Shown piece after piece: positions 53,603-61,161 of a stretch of DNA of 64,000 nt. Positions within the stretch are counted from its first letter, which is position 1; each line of letters starts with the position of its first letter. A model generated the notes under the pieces. It saw only the letters and a list, made by a program, of their open reading frames with translations, was not told where the DNA came from and made no database searches. Made by a program: the position numbers and the translations under genes. The stretch is from Microbacterium paraoxydans (lineage in GTDB: Bacteria; Actinomycetota; Actinomycetes; Actinomycetales; Microbacteriaceae), in contig NZ_JAIVLG010000005.1 of NCBI RefSeq assembly GCF_020524545.1, forward strand, positions 83,910 to 147,909. The letters are read 5' to 3'.

Positions 53603-54549
53603 ACTGCTCCTTGTTGTGTGAGAGAGGTCGGTTGCTGCCCGGACTCGATCTGCGGCGCGTGGTGCGGTTTCACCGGACGCGGAGAACGGAGACCCCTGAT
53701 GTACAGGGTCCCGACGACGAGGATGTAAAGGGTCCACGCGACGACCTGGACCCACGTCATCGCAGGCATGAAGCCGACCGTCGCCTGCAGAACCGCGGCC
53801 AGCGGGCCGCTCGGCGCGACGACGGTCGACACGTCGAAGGCCCATCCGAACGGGAACCCCGCCCAGCCGACGGCGACCGCGCCGGTCACGGGATCGAGCG
53901 GTGCGGCGGCGGTGAACGGCCCCGGGAGGGCACCCGCCTCCTGCAGATCCATCAGCGCGTAGGCGAGCACGCCCGCTGCGACGATCACGAGGAAGCCGCC
54001 GGTCCACGCGAAGAAGCGGCGCACGTCGAGCTTCACCGCTCCACGGGAGATGAGCCAGCCGACGATGACGGCGGCGGCGAGGCCGAGCAGAGCACCGAGC
54101 AGGGCGGAGGGAGCATCGCCGAACGCCTGCACCATGGACCACAGGAGAAGAGTCGTCTCGATACCTTCCCGGGCCACGGAGACGAAACCGATCGCGACCA
54201 GGGCCCAGAGGCCGCCGGTGGTGAGCGCACGATCGAGCCCACCCTCCAACGTCGCCTTCATCGTGCGTCCGGCCCGCTGCATCCAGAAGATCATCCACGT
54301 GACCATGCCCACAGCCAAGAGCGAGAGCCCGCCGCCGATCAACTCCTGCGCCTCGAACGTGAGTTCATACGCACCGAAAGTCAGCACGGCTCCGATGCTG
54401 AGGGCGAGAGCGATCGCGAGGCCGACGCCTGCCCACATCTTCGGCAGCGCGTCCTGGCGGCCGAGGCGACGGAGATAGGCGACGAGGATGCCGACGACGA
54501 GCGCGGCTTCCAGACCTTCACGGAGGCCGATGAGAAAAGTGGCGAGCAC
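53599..54549 (-). CDS. efeU: Iron permease EfeU (FTR1 family)
   Basis: This 316-residue membrane permease has about seven helices and the two iron-binding RExxE motifs REGLE (near residue 10) and REGIE (near residue 140). The GTG at 54549 gives the usual MLATFLIGLREGLEAALVVGIL start. The iron-box-like operator at 54572-54595 lies 23 nt upstream, predicting repression by a DtxR/IdeR-type regulator when iron is plentiful. The C-terminal tail is short. Confidence 0.93.
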   Translation of the reverse strand: MLATFLIGLREGLEAALVVGILVAYLRRLGRQDALPKMWAGVGLAIALALSIGAVLTFGAYELTFEAQELIGGGLSLLAVGMVTWMIFWMQRAGRTMKATLEGGLDRALTTGGLWALVAIGFVSVAREGIETTLLLWSMVQAFGDAPSALLGALLGLAAAVIVGWLISRGAVKLDVRRFFAWTGGFLVIVAAGVLAYALMDLQEAGALPGPFTAAAPLDPVTGAVAVGWAGFPFGWAFDVSTVVAPSGPLAAVLQATVGFMPAMTWVQVVAWTLYILVVGTLYIRGLRSPRPVKPHHAPQIESGQQPTSLTQQGAV

Positions 54550-54571
54550 GGGCAGACTCTCTGGCGATGAC

Positions 54572-54595
54572 TGAGGTAAGGCATCCCTTACCTCA
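54572..54595. promoter_or_regulatory. DtxR/IdeR-type iron box in front of efeUOB
   Basis: The arms TGAGGTAAGG (54572-54581) and CCTTACCTCA (54586-54595) are perfect inverted repeats with CATC between. Half-sites match the actinobacterial iron-box half TTAGGTTAG, but the spacing is 5 nt wider than the standard 19-bp box, as for two overlapping sites. Confidence 0.75.
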
Positions 54596-54705
54596 GAGAC
54601 TCTAGCATCCCGTCGGCCGGCAACCGGAACATCATGCACCGATACCGAACGGCTGCACCGGGGTAATGCGGCGCAATAGACGCCCCGGCCCGTGCATCCC
54701 CGACG

Positions 54706-54711
54706 TACTCT
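54706..54711 (+). promoter_or_regulatory. Probable -10 box (TACTCT) for the dioxygenase gene
   Basis: TACTCT ends 6 nt before the ATG at 54718. Confidence 0.5.
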
Positions 54712-54717
54712 CGGTCC

Positions 54718-55722
54718 ATGGCTGAACTCTCGCTCCCGATCCTCGACCTCTCCCAGCTCGATGAAGGCCCCGAGGCCGCGGCACGCTTCCGTGAGGACCT
54801 CCGAGCGGCGACGCATGACGTCGGATTCTTCTATCTCACCGGCACGAGCATCTCCCCGGACCTGGAGGCGCGGCTGCACCGCGCTGCGCGCGACTTCTTC
54901 GCCCTCCCCGAGGAAGACAAGCTCGCGATCGAGAACGTGAACAGCCCCCACTTCCGGGGCTATACCCGCATCGGGGGTGAGCGCACCCAGGGCGAGGTGG
55001 ACTGGCGAGAGCAGATCGACATCGGTCCCGAGCGCGAGCCGGTGGACGACGGCCCCGCCTTCAACCGCCTGATCGGCCCCAATCTCTGGCCGGCTGCGCA
55101 ACCGGAGCTGGAAGAGGTCGTGGCAGAGTGGCACGAGGCGCTTTCGGAGGTCTCGCACAAGCTGCTCCGGGCCTGGGCACTCACCCTCGGAGCCGATGAG
55201 ACGTACTTCGAGGAGCACTTCGGGGAGCCGTCGACGCTCATCAAGATCGTCCGCTATCCGGGCACCCACGAGCCGGAACCGCAGCAAGGCGTCGGAGCGC
55301 ACAAGGACTCCGGCGTGCTCACCCTGCTGTGGGTCGAACCGGGCAAGGGCGGACTGCAGGTCGAACGCGACGGATTCTGGGTGGACGCTCCCCCGGTCTC
55401 CGGGGCCTTCGTCGTGAACATCGGCGAACTGCTCGAATATGCGACGGGCGGATACCTCAAGGCGACGAATCATCGTGTCGTCTCGCCGCAGGCACCGAAC
55501 GACCGGATCTCGATCCCGTTCTTCTTCAATCCCGCCCTCGACAAGCGCCTCCCGCTGATCGAGCTGCCTGCGGAACTCGCGGCGCACGCGAACGGGGTGA
55601 CGGACGATCCGAACAACCCGATCCACGCCCTCTACGGTGAGAACGCACTGAAGTCGCGACTGCGGGCGCACCCCGACGTCGCGGCGATCCACCATTCAGA
55701 CCTCATCGACGCCCGGGTCTGA
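54718..55722 (+). CDS. Isopenicillin N synthase-like 2OG-Fe(II) oxygenase
   Basis: This 334-residue non-heme iron oxygenase has metal ligands H195 and D197 (GAHKDSG) and H252 (TNHRVVS), with R263 (NDRISIP) for 2-oxoglutarate binding. The N-terminal DIOX_N-type region has VGFFYLTGTSISPDLEARLH. It most likely hydroxylates a small molecule; the substrate is unknown. It is divergent from the iron-uptake operon with a 168-nt gap that carries the iron box, so both may respond to iron. Confidence 0.88.
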   Translation: MAELSLPILDLSQLDEGPEAAARFREDLRAATHDVGFFYLTGTSISPDLEARLHRAARDFFALPEEDKLAIENVNSPHFRGYTRIGGERTQGEVDWREQIDIGPEREPVDDGPAFNRLIGPNLWPAAQPELEEVVAEWHEALSEVSHKLLRAWALTLGADETYFEEHFGEPSTLIKIVRYPGTHEPEPQQGVGAHKDSGVLTLLWVEPGKGGLQVERDGFWVDAPPVSGAFVVNIGELLEYATGGYLKATNHRVVSPQAPNDRISIPFFFNPALDKRLPLIELPAELAAHANGVTDDPNNPIHALYGENALKSRLRAHPDVAAIHHSDLIDARV

Positions 55723-55736
55723 CTCCTAAGCATGAC

Positions 55737-55767
55737 GAAGGCCGCCCCACACCGTGGGGCGGCCTTC
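55737..55767. terminator. Bidirectional terminator between the dioxygenase gene and rpsO
   Basis: The perfect 14-bp arms GAAGGCCGCCCCAC (55737-55750) and GTGGGGCGGCCTTC (55754-55767) flank a 3-nt loop, between convergent genes. Confidence 0.85.
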
Positions 55768-55808
55768 TCAAGAATGTTCTGCGCGATTGAACGCTGGCGG
55801 AATCCGCC

Positions 55809-56078
55809 TTATCGGCGAAGACCCAGGCGCGCGATCAGCGAGCGGTATCGCTCGATGTCGACGCTCTGGAGGTAGCCGAGCAGACGACGGCGCTGACCCA
55901 CGAGCAGGAAGAGGCCACGACGCGAGTGGTGGTCGTGCTTGTGCTCCTTCAGGTGCTCGGTGAGGTCCTTGATGCGCTGCGTCAGCATCGCCGCCTGCAC
56001 CTCGGGGGATCCGGTGTCACCGGGGTGCGTCGCGTACTCTTCGATGATCGCCTTCTTGACGTCTGCTTCCAGTGCCAT
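55809..56078 (-). CDS. rpsO: 30S ribosomal protein S15 (uS15)
   Basis: This 89-residue S15 protein has [57 protein letters not shown] as the full signature. It binds 16S rRNA in the central domain of the small subunit. The start is the ATG at 56078 (MALEADVKK). It stands alone here, with pnp about 16.5 kb away on the same strand. Confidence 0.98.
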   Translation of the reverse strand: MALEADVKKAIIEEYATHPGDTGSPEVQAAMLTQRIKDLTEHLKEHKHDHHSRRGLFLLVGQRRRLLGYLQSVDIERYRSLIARLGLRR

Positions 56079-56261
56079 AGATTCGATCCCCTCTCTGCTT
56101 GTTGCGCGGCGCCCGACGCCTGATGCGTGGGCTCTCTTTATCCGCGGCCGATCGAACGGCAACCTGAAAAGTCTACCAGCCCGACACTCCCCTGTGCGAC
56201 AGGGCGAGTCGTGACCAGCACGGTTCAACTAGGCTCGAACGGTGCAGAAGGAGACCCACCG

Positions 56262-57554
56262 GTGAGCGCCCGGCGCGGTCACCTGATCGACCTCACTCCG
56301 CTGAGAACGAGCCCCGCCTTCGCGCGGATGTGGATAGGCTCGACGCTGGCCGGCATCGGCGGGCAACTGACGATCGTGACCGTCATGCTGCACGTGTTCG
56401 CATTGACCGGGAGCACTTTCGCGGTGTCGATGATCGCGGTCGCCGGACTCGTGCCGATGATCCTCGCCGGACTGTACGGCGGAATGCTGGCGGACGCATT
56501 CGATCGGCGGCGGGTGGCGCTGATCGCGGCGACGATCACGTTCGTCTCGACCGCCCTGCTCGCCGCCCTCACCTGGACCGGCAGCGAGACCATCTGGTGG
56601 CTCTACGCGTTGAGCATGATCAACTCGGCAGCGAACTCCGTCGGAATGGCCACCCGTACGGCCATCGTCCCCCGACTCATACCCCGCGCACAGCTGGCTG
56701 CTGCATCCGCATTGAACGGCGTCGCCTTCGGACTCACCGTGATGGCGGGCCCCGCACTCGCCGGGCTCCTCGTGGCGCTCACCGGCTATGGCTGGACCTA
56801 CACGATCGACGTCGTGCTCATGCTCTCGATGTTCCTCGGACTGTGGACCCTCCCAGCCCTGCGCCCGGAAGGGAGTATCGTGCGACCGGGCTTGGCATCC
56901 CTCGTCGATGGTTGGCAGTTCCTGCGGAGGGCCGGAAACATCCGGATGCAGTACATCATCGACATCACCGCCATGACCTTCGGTCAGCCCCTCGTGCTGT
57001 TCCCCGCACTGGGCACTGTCCTCCTCGGCGGAGGCGCCATCACGACCGGCATCCTGACCGCGGCGGTGGCCGTCGGAACCTTCGCCTCGAGCCTCTTCTC
57101 CGGACGCGTCGTCCACTATCGCTGGCACGGCCGCGGGATCGCGCGGGCAGTCGAGGCCTACGGCGCATCGATCCTGCTGTTCGGTCTGGTGCTGCTGATC
57201 GGGGCCCTCTCCCACCCGGCGACGGAGGATGCGCCGAACGTCGGACTGATCATCGCCGCCTGCGCGGCGCTCGCCCTCTCCGGGGCATCCGACAACGTCA
57301 GCTCCATCTATCGCAACACGATGATGCAGGCGGCCGTGCCCGACACCATGCGCGGTCGGCTGCAGGGACTGTTCGTGGTCGTCGTCGCCGGAGGACCACG
57401 AGTGGGCGCCCTCTATGCCGGAACCCTCGCGACCCTGACGACGCTGTGGTTCCCTCCCCTTTTGGGCGGCCTTCTCGTGATCACCCTGGTCGCGGTGCTC
57501 TCCCGCCGGAATCGGCGTTTCCTCGACTACGACGCAGAAGACCCCGAGCCCTGA
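56262..57554 (+). CDS. MFS transporter, enterobactin exporter (EntS)-like
   Basis: This 430-residue MFS_3 family protein has about 12 helices. It carries VPMILAGLYGGMLADAFDRRRV (MFS motif A) and GMATRTAIVPRLIPRAQLAAASALNGV, typical of EntS-like exporters of siderophores or drugs. The start is the GTG at 56262, with AAGGAG 8 nt upstream. It is divergent from rpsO. The substrate is unknown; location near efeUOB does not by itself prove iron. Confidence 0.86.
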   Translation: MSARRGHLIDLTPLRTSPAFARMWIGSTLAGIGGQLTIVTVMLHVFALTGSTFAVSMIAVAGLVPMILAGLYGGMLADAFDRRRVALIAATITFVSTALLAALTWTGSETIWWLYALSMINSAANSVGMATRTAIVPRLIPRAQLAAASALNGVAFGLTVMAGPALAGLLVALTGYGWTYTIDVVLMLSMFLGLWTLPALRPEGSIVRPGLASLVDGWQFLRRAGNIRMQYIIDITAMTFGQPLVLFPALGTVLLGGGAITTGILTAAVAVGTFASSLFSGRVVHYRWHGRGIARAVEAYGASILLFGLVLLIGALSHPATEDAPNVGLIIAACAALALSGASDNVSSIYRNTMMQAAVPDTMRGRLQGLFVVVVAGGPRVGALYAGTLATLTTLWFPPLLGGLLVITLVAVLSRRNRRFLDYDAEDPEP

Positions 57555-57566
57555 GGGCCCGGGGTC
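57540..57566. terminator. Bidirectional terminator overlapping the MFS stop codon
   Basis: The arms GACCCCGAGCCC (57540-57551) and GGGCCCGGGGTC (57555-57566) pair with one mismatch around a 3-nt loop (TGA, the MFS stop codon). It ends the MFS gene and the convergent YceI gene. Confidence 0.75.
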
Positions 57567-57586
57567 CTGGAGCGTGCGCGCAGAGA

Positions 57587-58141
57587 TCAGTCCTGCTGCA
57601 GGGCCCCCTGAAGATCGAGGTTGATCGTGATGTCCTTGCCCACGAGCACACCGCCGGTCTCGAGTGCCGCGTTCCACGTCAAGCCGAAGTCCTCGCGGTT
57701 GATCACGGTCTTCGCGGACGCGCCCGCCTTGTAGTTGCCGTACGGGTCCGTGCCGAAGCCGCCGAAGTCGAGCTCGAAACTGACAGGCTTGGTGATCCCG
57801 CGGATCGTGAGGTCACCGTCGACGACGAGTTCGTCACCCTTGACGCGGGTACCGGTGGAGACGAACTCCATGGTCGGGAAGTTCTCGGCGTCGAAGAAGT
57901 CGGCCGAGCGGAGGTGCGCGTCGCGGCCCTCATCGTTCGTGTCGACGGAGGTCACATCGACAGTCGCCTCCACCTTGGCCTCCAGCGGGTTCTCGGGTGC
58001 GATCAGCGTCGCGTTCTTGACGCCGAACGAGCCCCTCACCTTGGAGATCATCATGTGGCGGACGCTGAACGTCACCTCACTGTGCGAAGGGTCGAGCACC
58101 CAGGTGCCGGGACGGTAGCCGGGAATGTCGATGCTGGTCAT
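57587..58141 (-). CDS. YceI-family protein
   Basis: This 184-residue lipocalin-like beta barrel has WVLDPSHSEVTFSVRHMMISKVRG at the start and RGITKPVSFELDFGG later, the YceI signature. It binds polyisoprenoids in some members. Here it lacks a signal peptide, as in most actinobacterial copies, so it is cytoplasmic. The start is the ATG at 58141 with GGAGGAG upstream; the longer frame is a shadow. Confidence 0.9.
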   Translation of the reverse strand: MTSIDIPGYRPGTWVLDPSHSEVTFSVRHMMISKVRGSFGVKNATLIAPENPLEAKVEATVDVTSVDTNDEGRDAHLRSADFFDAENFPTMEFVSTGTRVKGDELVVDGDLTIRGITKPVSFELDFGGFGTDPYGNYKAGASAKTVINREDFGLTWNAALETGGVLVGKDITINLDLQGALQQD

Positions 58142-58270
58142 GGTTTCTCCTCCGGAGACATCGGCCGCGGTTGCGGCGTCGGACAGGGGCCGCAGTGACG
58201 CGACCTCTGGGACAACTTGCATTCACTCGCATATATTCCCGCGAATGAAGATCTCTCCCCCGCACAACAC

Positions 58271-58304
58271 GAGACGCTCCCCTTCGGACGAAGAGGAGCG
58301 TCTC
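58271..58304 (-). terminator. Hairpin terminator of the FKBP gene
   Basis: The 10-bp arms GAGACGCTCC (58271-58280) and GGAGCGTCTC (58295-58304) enclose a second small stem CTTCG/CGAAG, just after the FKBP stop. Confidence 0.75.
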
Positions 58305-58322
58305 GCAGAAACGTCGGAGGAG

Positions 58323-58688
58323 TCAGACCGCGATCAGGTCGATGATGAAGATCAACGTCTTCCCCGAGAGGAAGTGCCCACCACCGGCCGGACCGTAAGC
58401 GAGGTGCGGAGGGACGATGAGCTCTCGGCGACCACCGACCTTCATGCCGGGGATTCCTTCCTGCCAGCCCTGGACGAGCGCGGCGAGCGGGAACTGGATG
58501 GTCTCGCCACGCCCCCAGGAGGAATCGAACTCTTCACCGGATTCGTACTCGACACCGGCGTAGTGGACGGTCACGGTGTCGCCGCGCTTGGCCTCCGCGC
58601 CGTCACCTTCGATGATGTCGCGGATGACGAGTTCCGCAGGTGCGGGGCCGGTGGGAGCATCGAACTCTGGCTTTGTGCGATCAGTCAT
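58323..58688 (-). CDS. FKBP-type peptidyl-prolyl cis-trans isomerase
   Basis: This 121-residue cytoplasmic FKBP folds proteins at Pro residues. It has GDTVTVHYAGVEYESGEEFDSSWGRGE, FPLAALVQGWQEGIPGMKVGGRRELIVPPHLAYG and the C-terminal LIFIIDLIAV. Binding-pocket aromatics and the Ile-Pro-Gly-Met segment are conserved. The start is the ATG at 58688; the upstream 12 residues are a shadow. Confidence 0.93.
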   Translation of the reverse strand: MTDRTKPEFDAPTGPAPAELVIRDIIEGDGAEAKRGDTVTVHYAGVEYESGEEFDSSWGRGETIQFPLAALVQGWQEGIPGMKVGGRRELIVPPHLAYGPAGGGHFLSGKTLIFIIDLIAV

Positions 58689-58823
58689 GCTTCCATCAAA
58701 CCCGAGCATCGCGGACGAGGTCAACGCGATGGCACTTGCTCACAGCGAACAGCGCGACGAGTTGTCGGCGCAAAACTCCTCTTGACACTCGGCGGGAGCA
58801 GGTGCACCCTGTTTACAGATCAA

Positions 58824-58872
58824 CTCAGCGCCCGGGAGACTCGCAGGCATCGCCGCAGCACCGGGCGCTGAG
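58824..58872 (-). repeat. 12-bp inverted repeat after the PrsW gene
   Basis: The perfect arms CTCAGCGCCCGG (58824-58835) and CCGGGCGCTGAG (58861-58872) flank a 25-nt spacer. The long loop and missing T run make it a weak terminator candidate for the PrsW gene. Confidence 0.45.
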
Positions 58873-58895
58873 TCTTGCTACGCGAGCGGCACGGC

Positions 58896-60137
58896 TCAGT
58901 ACGCCAGCAATGCGGCCCTGGCGGCACGGGTCCGGATCAGCAGCGCGCGCTCGTCGTCCACTGCGAGGGGGTCGCGCCCGGTGATCGCACGCTGTCGAAC
59001 AGCGGCCAGTGCCGTGGCGTCCTTGATGAACTCACGCATGAGCGGTCTCCGGTCGCCTCGGAGCCCGCGCGCCCAGGCGAGACCGGCCTTGCGTCCACTC
59101 GGCGTGGCGAGCATCGTGACCTCTTCCGGGGTGAACCACCCCGCGCCGGCGTATTCGGCAAGGCGGGCACGCGTGAGGCGCGCCTCCTCTCGGCGCAGCG
59201 CGATGATCCCGAGGATGAAGCCGATGAAGAGCGGCACCTGGAGTGTGAAGTACAGACCGAAGAAGTCGGCGAACGTTGCCGAACCGTTCCACAGTCCGTG
59301 CAACAGCACCGCACCGAGGCCTCCGACCAGTCCAGCGCCCAGCGCCGATCCCGCCGAGCCGTGTCGGCGCGCCACGAGGCCGATCGCGAACCCGGTGACG
59401 GCCGTGAACATGGCATGCGCGAAAGGCGAGAGGATAGCGCGCACCGCGAACGTGACGGTCAGCTGTTCGCCGCCACCCTCGATCAGGCTGATCGCGAAGT
59501 ACTGGATGTTCTCGGTGAAGGCGAATCCGGCTCCCACGAGGGCGCCGTACACGACGCCGTCGACCGGGCCGTCGAACGCGCGGCGGGCGAGAAGGAAGAT
59601 CAGGAAGACCCCCGTGCCCTTCCAGAACTCCTCGACGATGGGCGCTTGCACCACCGCCGCGAACGCTTCCGAGGTGGGACCGATCAGGATCGTCAGCCCG
59701 ACGTCGACGAGAAGGGTGAGCCCGACCGCGGCCACGGCTCCCCAGGCGATGGCGAAGAAGATCAACCGCTTGGGTTCCGGCTCCCAGCGGTCGATCATGC
59801 GAACGCCGAGGAACACGATGGTCAGGGGAATGAGCGCGAGTACCAGGCCGACCACCGATGCCAATGCACCCAGCGCCCAGCCGAAATAGCCGATCAGAGC
59901 CAGCAGCAGGAAGCCCAGGAAGCCGAACAACCACAGCGAGATCGTCCGCCCCTTGCGCGTCGGCACCGGCAGCGCCGGAAGCGATTCCGCGGGAGAGGGC
60001 GCGACCGGCGCCGGCGGCGTGTAGGGCGTCGGCTGGGCGAGCGCCGACGCATAACTCGGCTGCCCCAGCGGCGCCGTCGCAGGCGGCGGCGTGTACGGCG
60101 ACGGCTGCTGCGGCGGGGGTGGTCCTCCGAAACTCAT
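58896..60137 (-). CDS. PrsW-family intramembrane metalloprotease
   Basis: This 413-residue polytopic membrane protein has a Pro/Gln/Ala-rich cytoplasmic N-terminus (about 1-60), then about nine helices. PrsW motifs are present: PIVEEFWKG (EExxK), FAFTENIQYF, HAMFTAVTG and HGLWN, which together bind zinc. In Bacillus PrsW cleaves an anti-sigma factor; here the target is unknown. The start is the ATG at 60137, with TAGGCT 6 nt upstream. Confidence 0.87.
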   Translation of the reverse strand: MSFGGPPPPQQPSPYTPPPATAPLGQPSYASALAQPTPYTPPAPVAPSPAESLPALPVPTRKGRTISLWLFGFLGFLLLALIGYFGWALGALASVVGLVLALIPLTIVFLGVRMIDRWEPEPKRLIFFAIAWGAVAAVGLTLLVDVGLTILIGPTSEAFAAVVQAPIVEEFWKGTGVFLIFLLARRAFDGPVDGVVYGALVGAGFAFTENIQYFAISLIEGGGEQLTVTFAVRAILSPFAHAMFTAVTGFAIGLVARRHGSAGSALGAGLVGGLGAVLLHGLWNGSATFADFFGLYFTLQVPLFIGFILGIIALRREEARLTRARLAEYAGAGWFTPEEVTMLATPSGRKAGLAWARGLRGDRRPLMREFIKDATALAAVRQRAITGRDPLAVDDERALLIRTRAARAALLAY

Positions 60138-60143
60138 AGCCAA

Positions 60144-60149
60144 AGCCTA
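60144..60149 (-). promoter_or_regulatory. Probable -10 box (TAGGCT) for the PrsW gene
   Basis: TAGGCT ends 6 nt before the ATG at 60137. Confidence 0.5.
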
Positions 60150-60214
60150 AGGGGCACAAGAGAGACGGCCCCGGTATGGCTGTGTCCTCCATCCGCGGAC
60201 CGGCCGCCACCCGG

Positions 60215-60220
60215 TAGCGT
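60215..60220 (+). promoter_or_regulatory. Probable -10 box (TAGCGT) for the FAH gene
   Basis: TAGCGT ends 6 nt before the ATG at 60227; AGGAGC in between may add ribosome binding. Confidence 0.5.
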
Positions 60221-60226
60221 AGGAGC

Positions 60227-61096
60227 ATGCGGTTCGCTCATCTGCGCCGTCCTGACTCCCCTCGCGCGGTTCTCGCCGTGGTCCAGGACTCGGACGCCAT
60301 CCTCGTCTCTGATCTCCTGACCGACGCCCCTGCCACGCTGCAGCAGCTGATCGAAGGTGGGGATGCTCTCCTCGATGCTCTGCGCGCGGCGCTGGCCGCA
60401 GGAACCGCCGTCCGTCATCCGCTCGGCGACTGGGCGTTCGACTCCGCAGTGCTCGCACCCCCGGCCGTGCTCGCCGTGGGGCTGAACTACGCCGCACACT
60501 CGAGCGAGCTCGGCCTGAAGACCGACGCCGCGCCTACGGTGTTCACCCTGTGGCCGAACTCGCTCACCGGCCACGAGCAGACGACCTCTTGGCCGCGCGA
60601 CCTGAGCGAGGCCGTGGACTACGAGGCAGAACTCGGCGTCCTCATCGGCACCCCCGCGAAGGACGTCAGCGAGAAGGACGCCCTCGCGTACGTCTGGGGC
60701 TACACCGTGGTCAACGACATCACCGCGCGGAACATCCAGTTCTCCGAGGCCCAGTGGTCCCGATGCAAGTCCTTCGACGGCTTCACGCCGACCGGCCCCT
60801 TCGCTGTGACGGCGGACGAGATCACAGATCCGCAGGACCTGCACATCTGGACCGTCGTCGACGGGCACACCGTGCAGGACGCGAGCACGGGACAGATGGT
60901 GCGCTCGGTGGCGAAGCTGATAGCCCACCTGTCGCAGTCCCTCACTCTGCTGCCCGGAACCCTCATCTCGACGGGCAGCCCCGGAGGTGCCGGGTACTCA
61001 CGCGATCCGCAGATCTTCCTCCGCGATCACTCGACGGTGACCGTGGGCATCGACGGCATCGGCGAACTCACGACCCACTGTCGCATCACAGACTGA
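60227..61096 (+). CDS. Fumarylacetoacetate hydrolase family protein
   Basis: This 289-residue FAH-fold enzyme has metal ligands in VDYEAELGVLIG (Glu pair), AVGLNYAAHSSELG and the WGYTVVNDITARNIQ block, plus FDGFTPTGPFAVTADEI. The family hydrolyses or decarboxylates C-C bonds in oxo-acids, for example acylpyruvate hydrolase or oxaloacetate decarboxylase. The substrate cannot be set from sequence. It is convergent with aspA; a strong terminator lies between. Confidence 0.87.
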   Translation: MRFAHLRRPDSPRAVLAVVQDSDAILVSDLLTDAPATLQQLIEGGDALLDALRAALAAGTAVRHPLGDWAFDSAVLAPPAVLAVGLNYAAHSSELGLKTDAAPTVFTLWPNSLTGHEQTTSWPRDLSEAVDYEAELGVLIGTPAKDVSEKDALAYVWGYTVVNDITARNIQFSEAQWSRCKSFDGFTPTGPFAVTADEITDPQDLHIWTVVDGHTVQDASTGQMVRSVAKLIAHLSQSLTLLPGTLISTGSPGGAGYSRDPQIFLRDHSTVTVGIDGIGELTTHCRITD

Positions 61097-61104
61097 GACG
61101 GGTC

Positions 61105-61154
61105 GAAACAGACGAGGGGACGGACGCTACGGCATCCGTCCCCTCGTCTGTTTC
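61105..61154. terminator. Bidirectional terminator between FAH and aspA
   Basis: Perfect 20-bp arms at 61105-61124 and 61135-61154 flank a 10-nt loop; the inner side is GACGAGGGGACGGA. The stem end includes AAAC/GTTT on both strands. Confidence 0.9.
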
Positions 61155-61161
61155 CGGCTGG

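Noticed and set aside
58824..58872. Inverted repeat as an invertible or mobile-element end
   Set aside because: No recombinase or transposase nearby; a weak terminator after the PrsW gene is a simpler reading.
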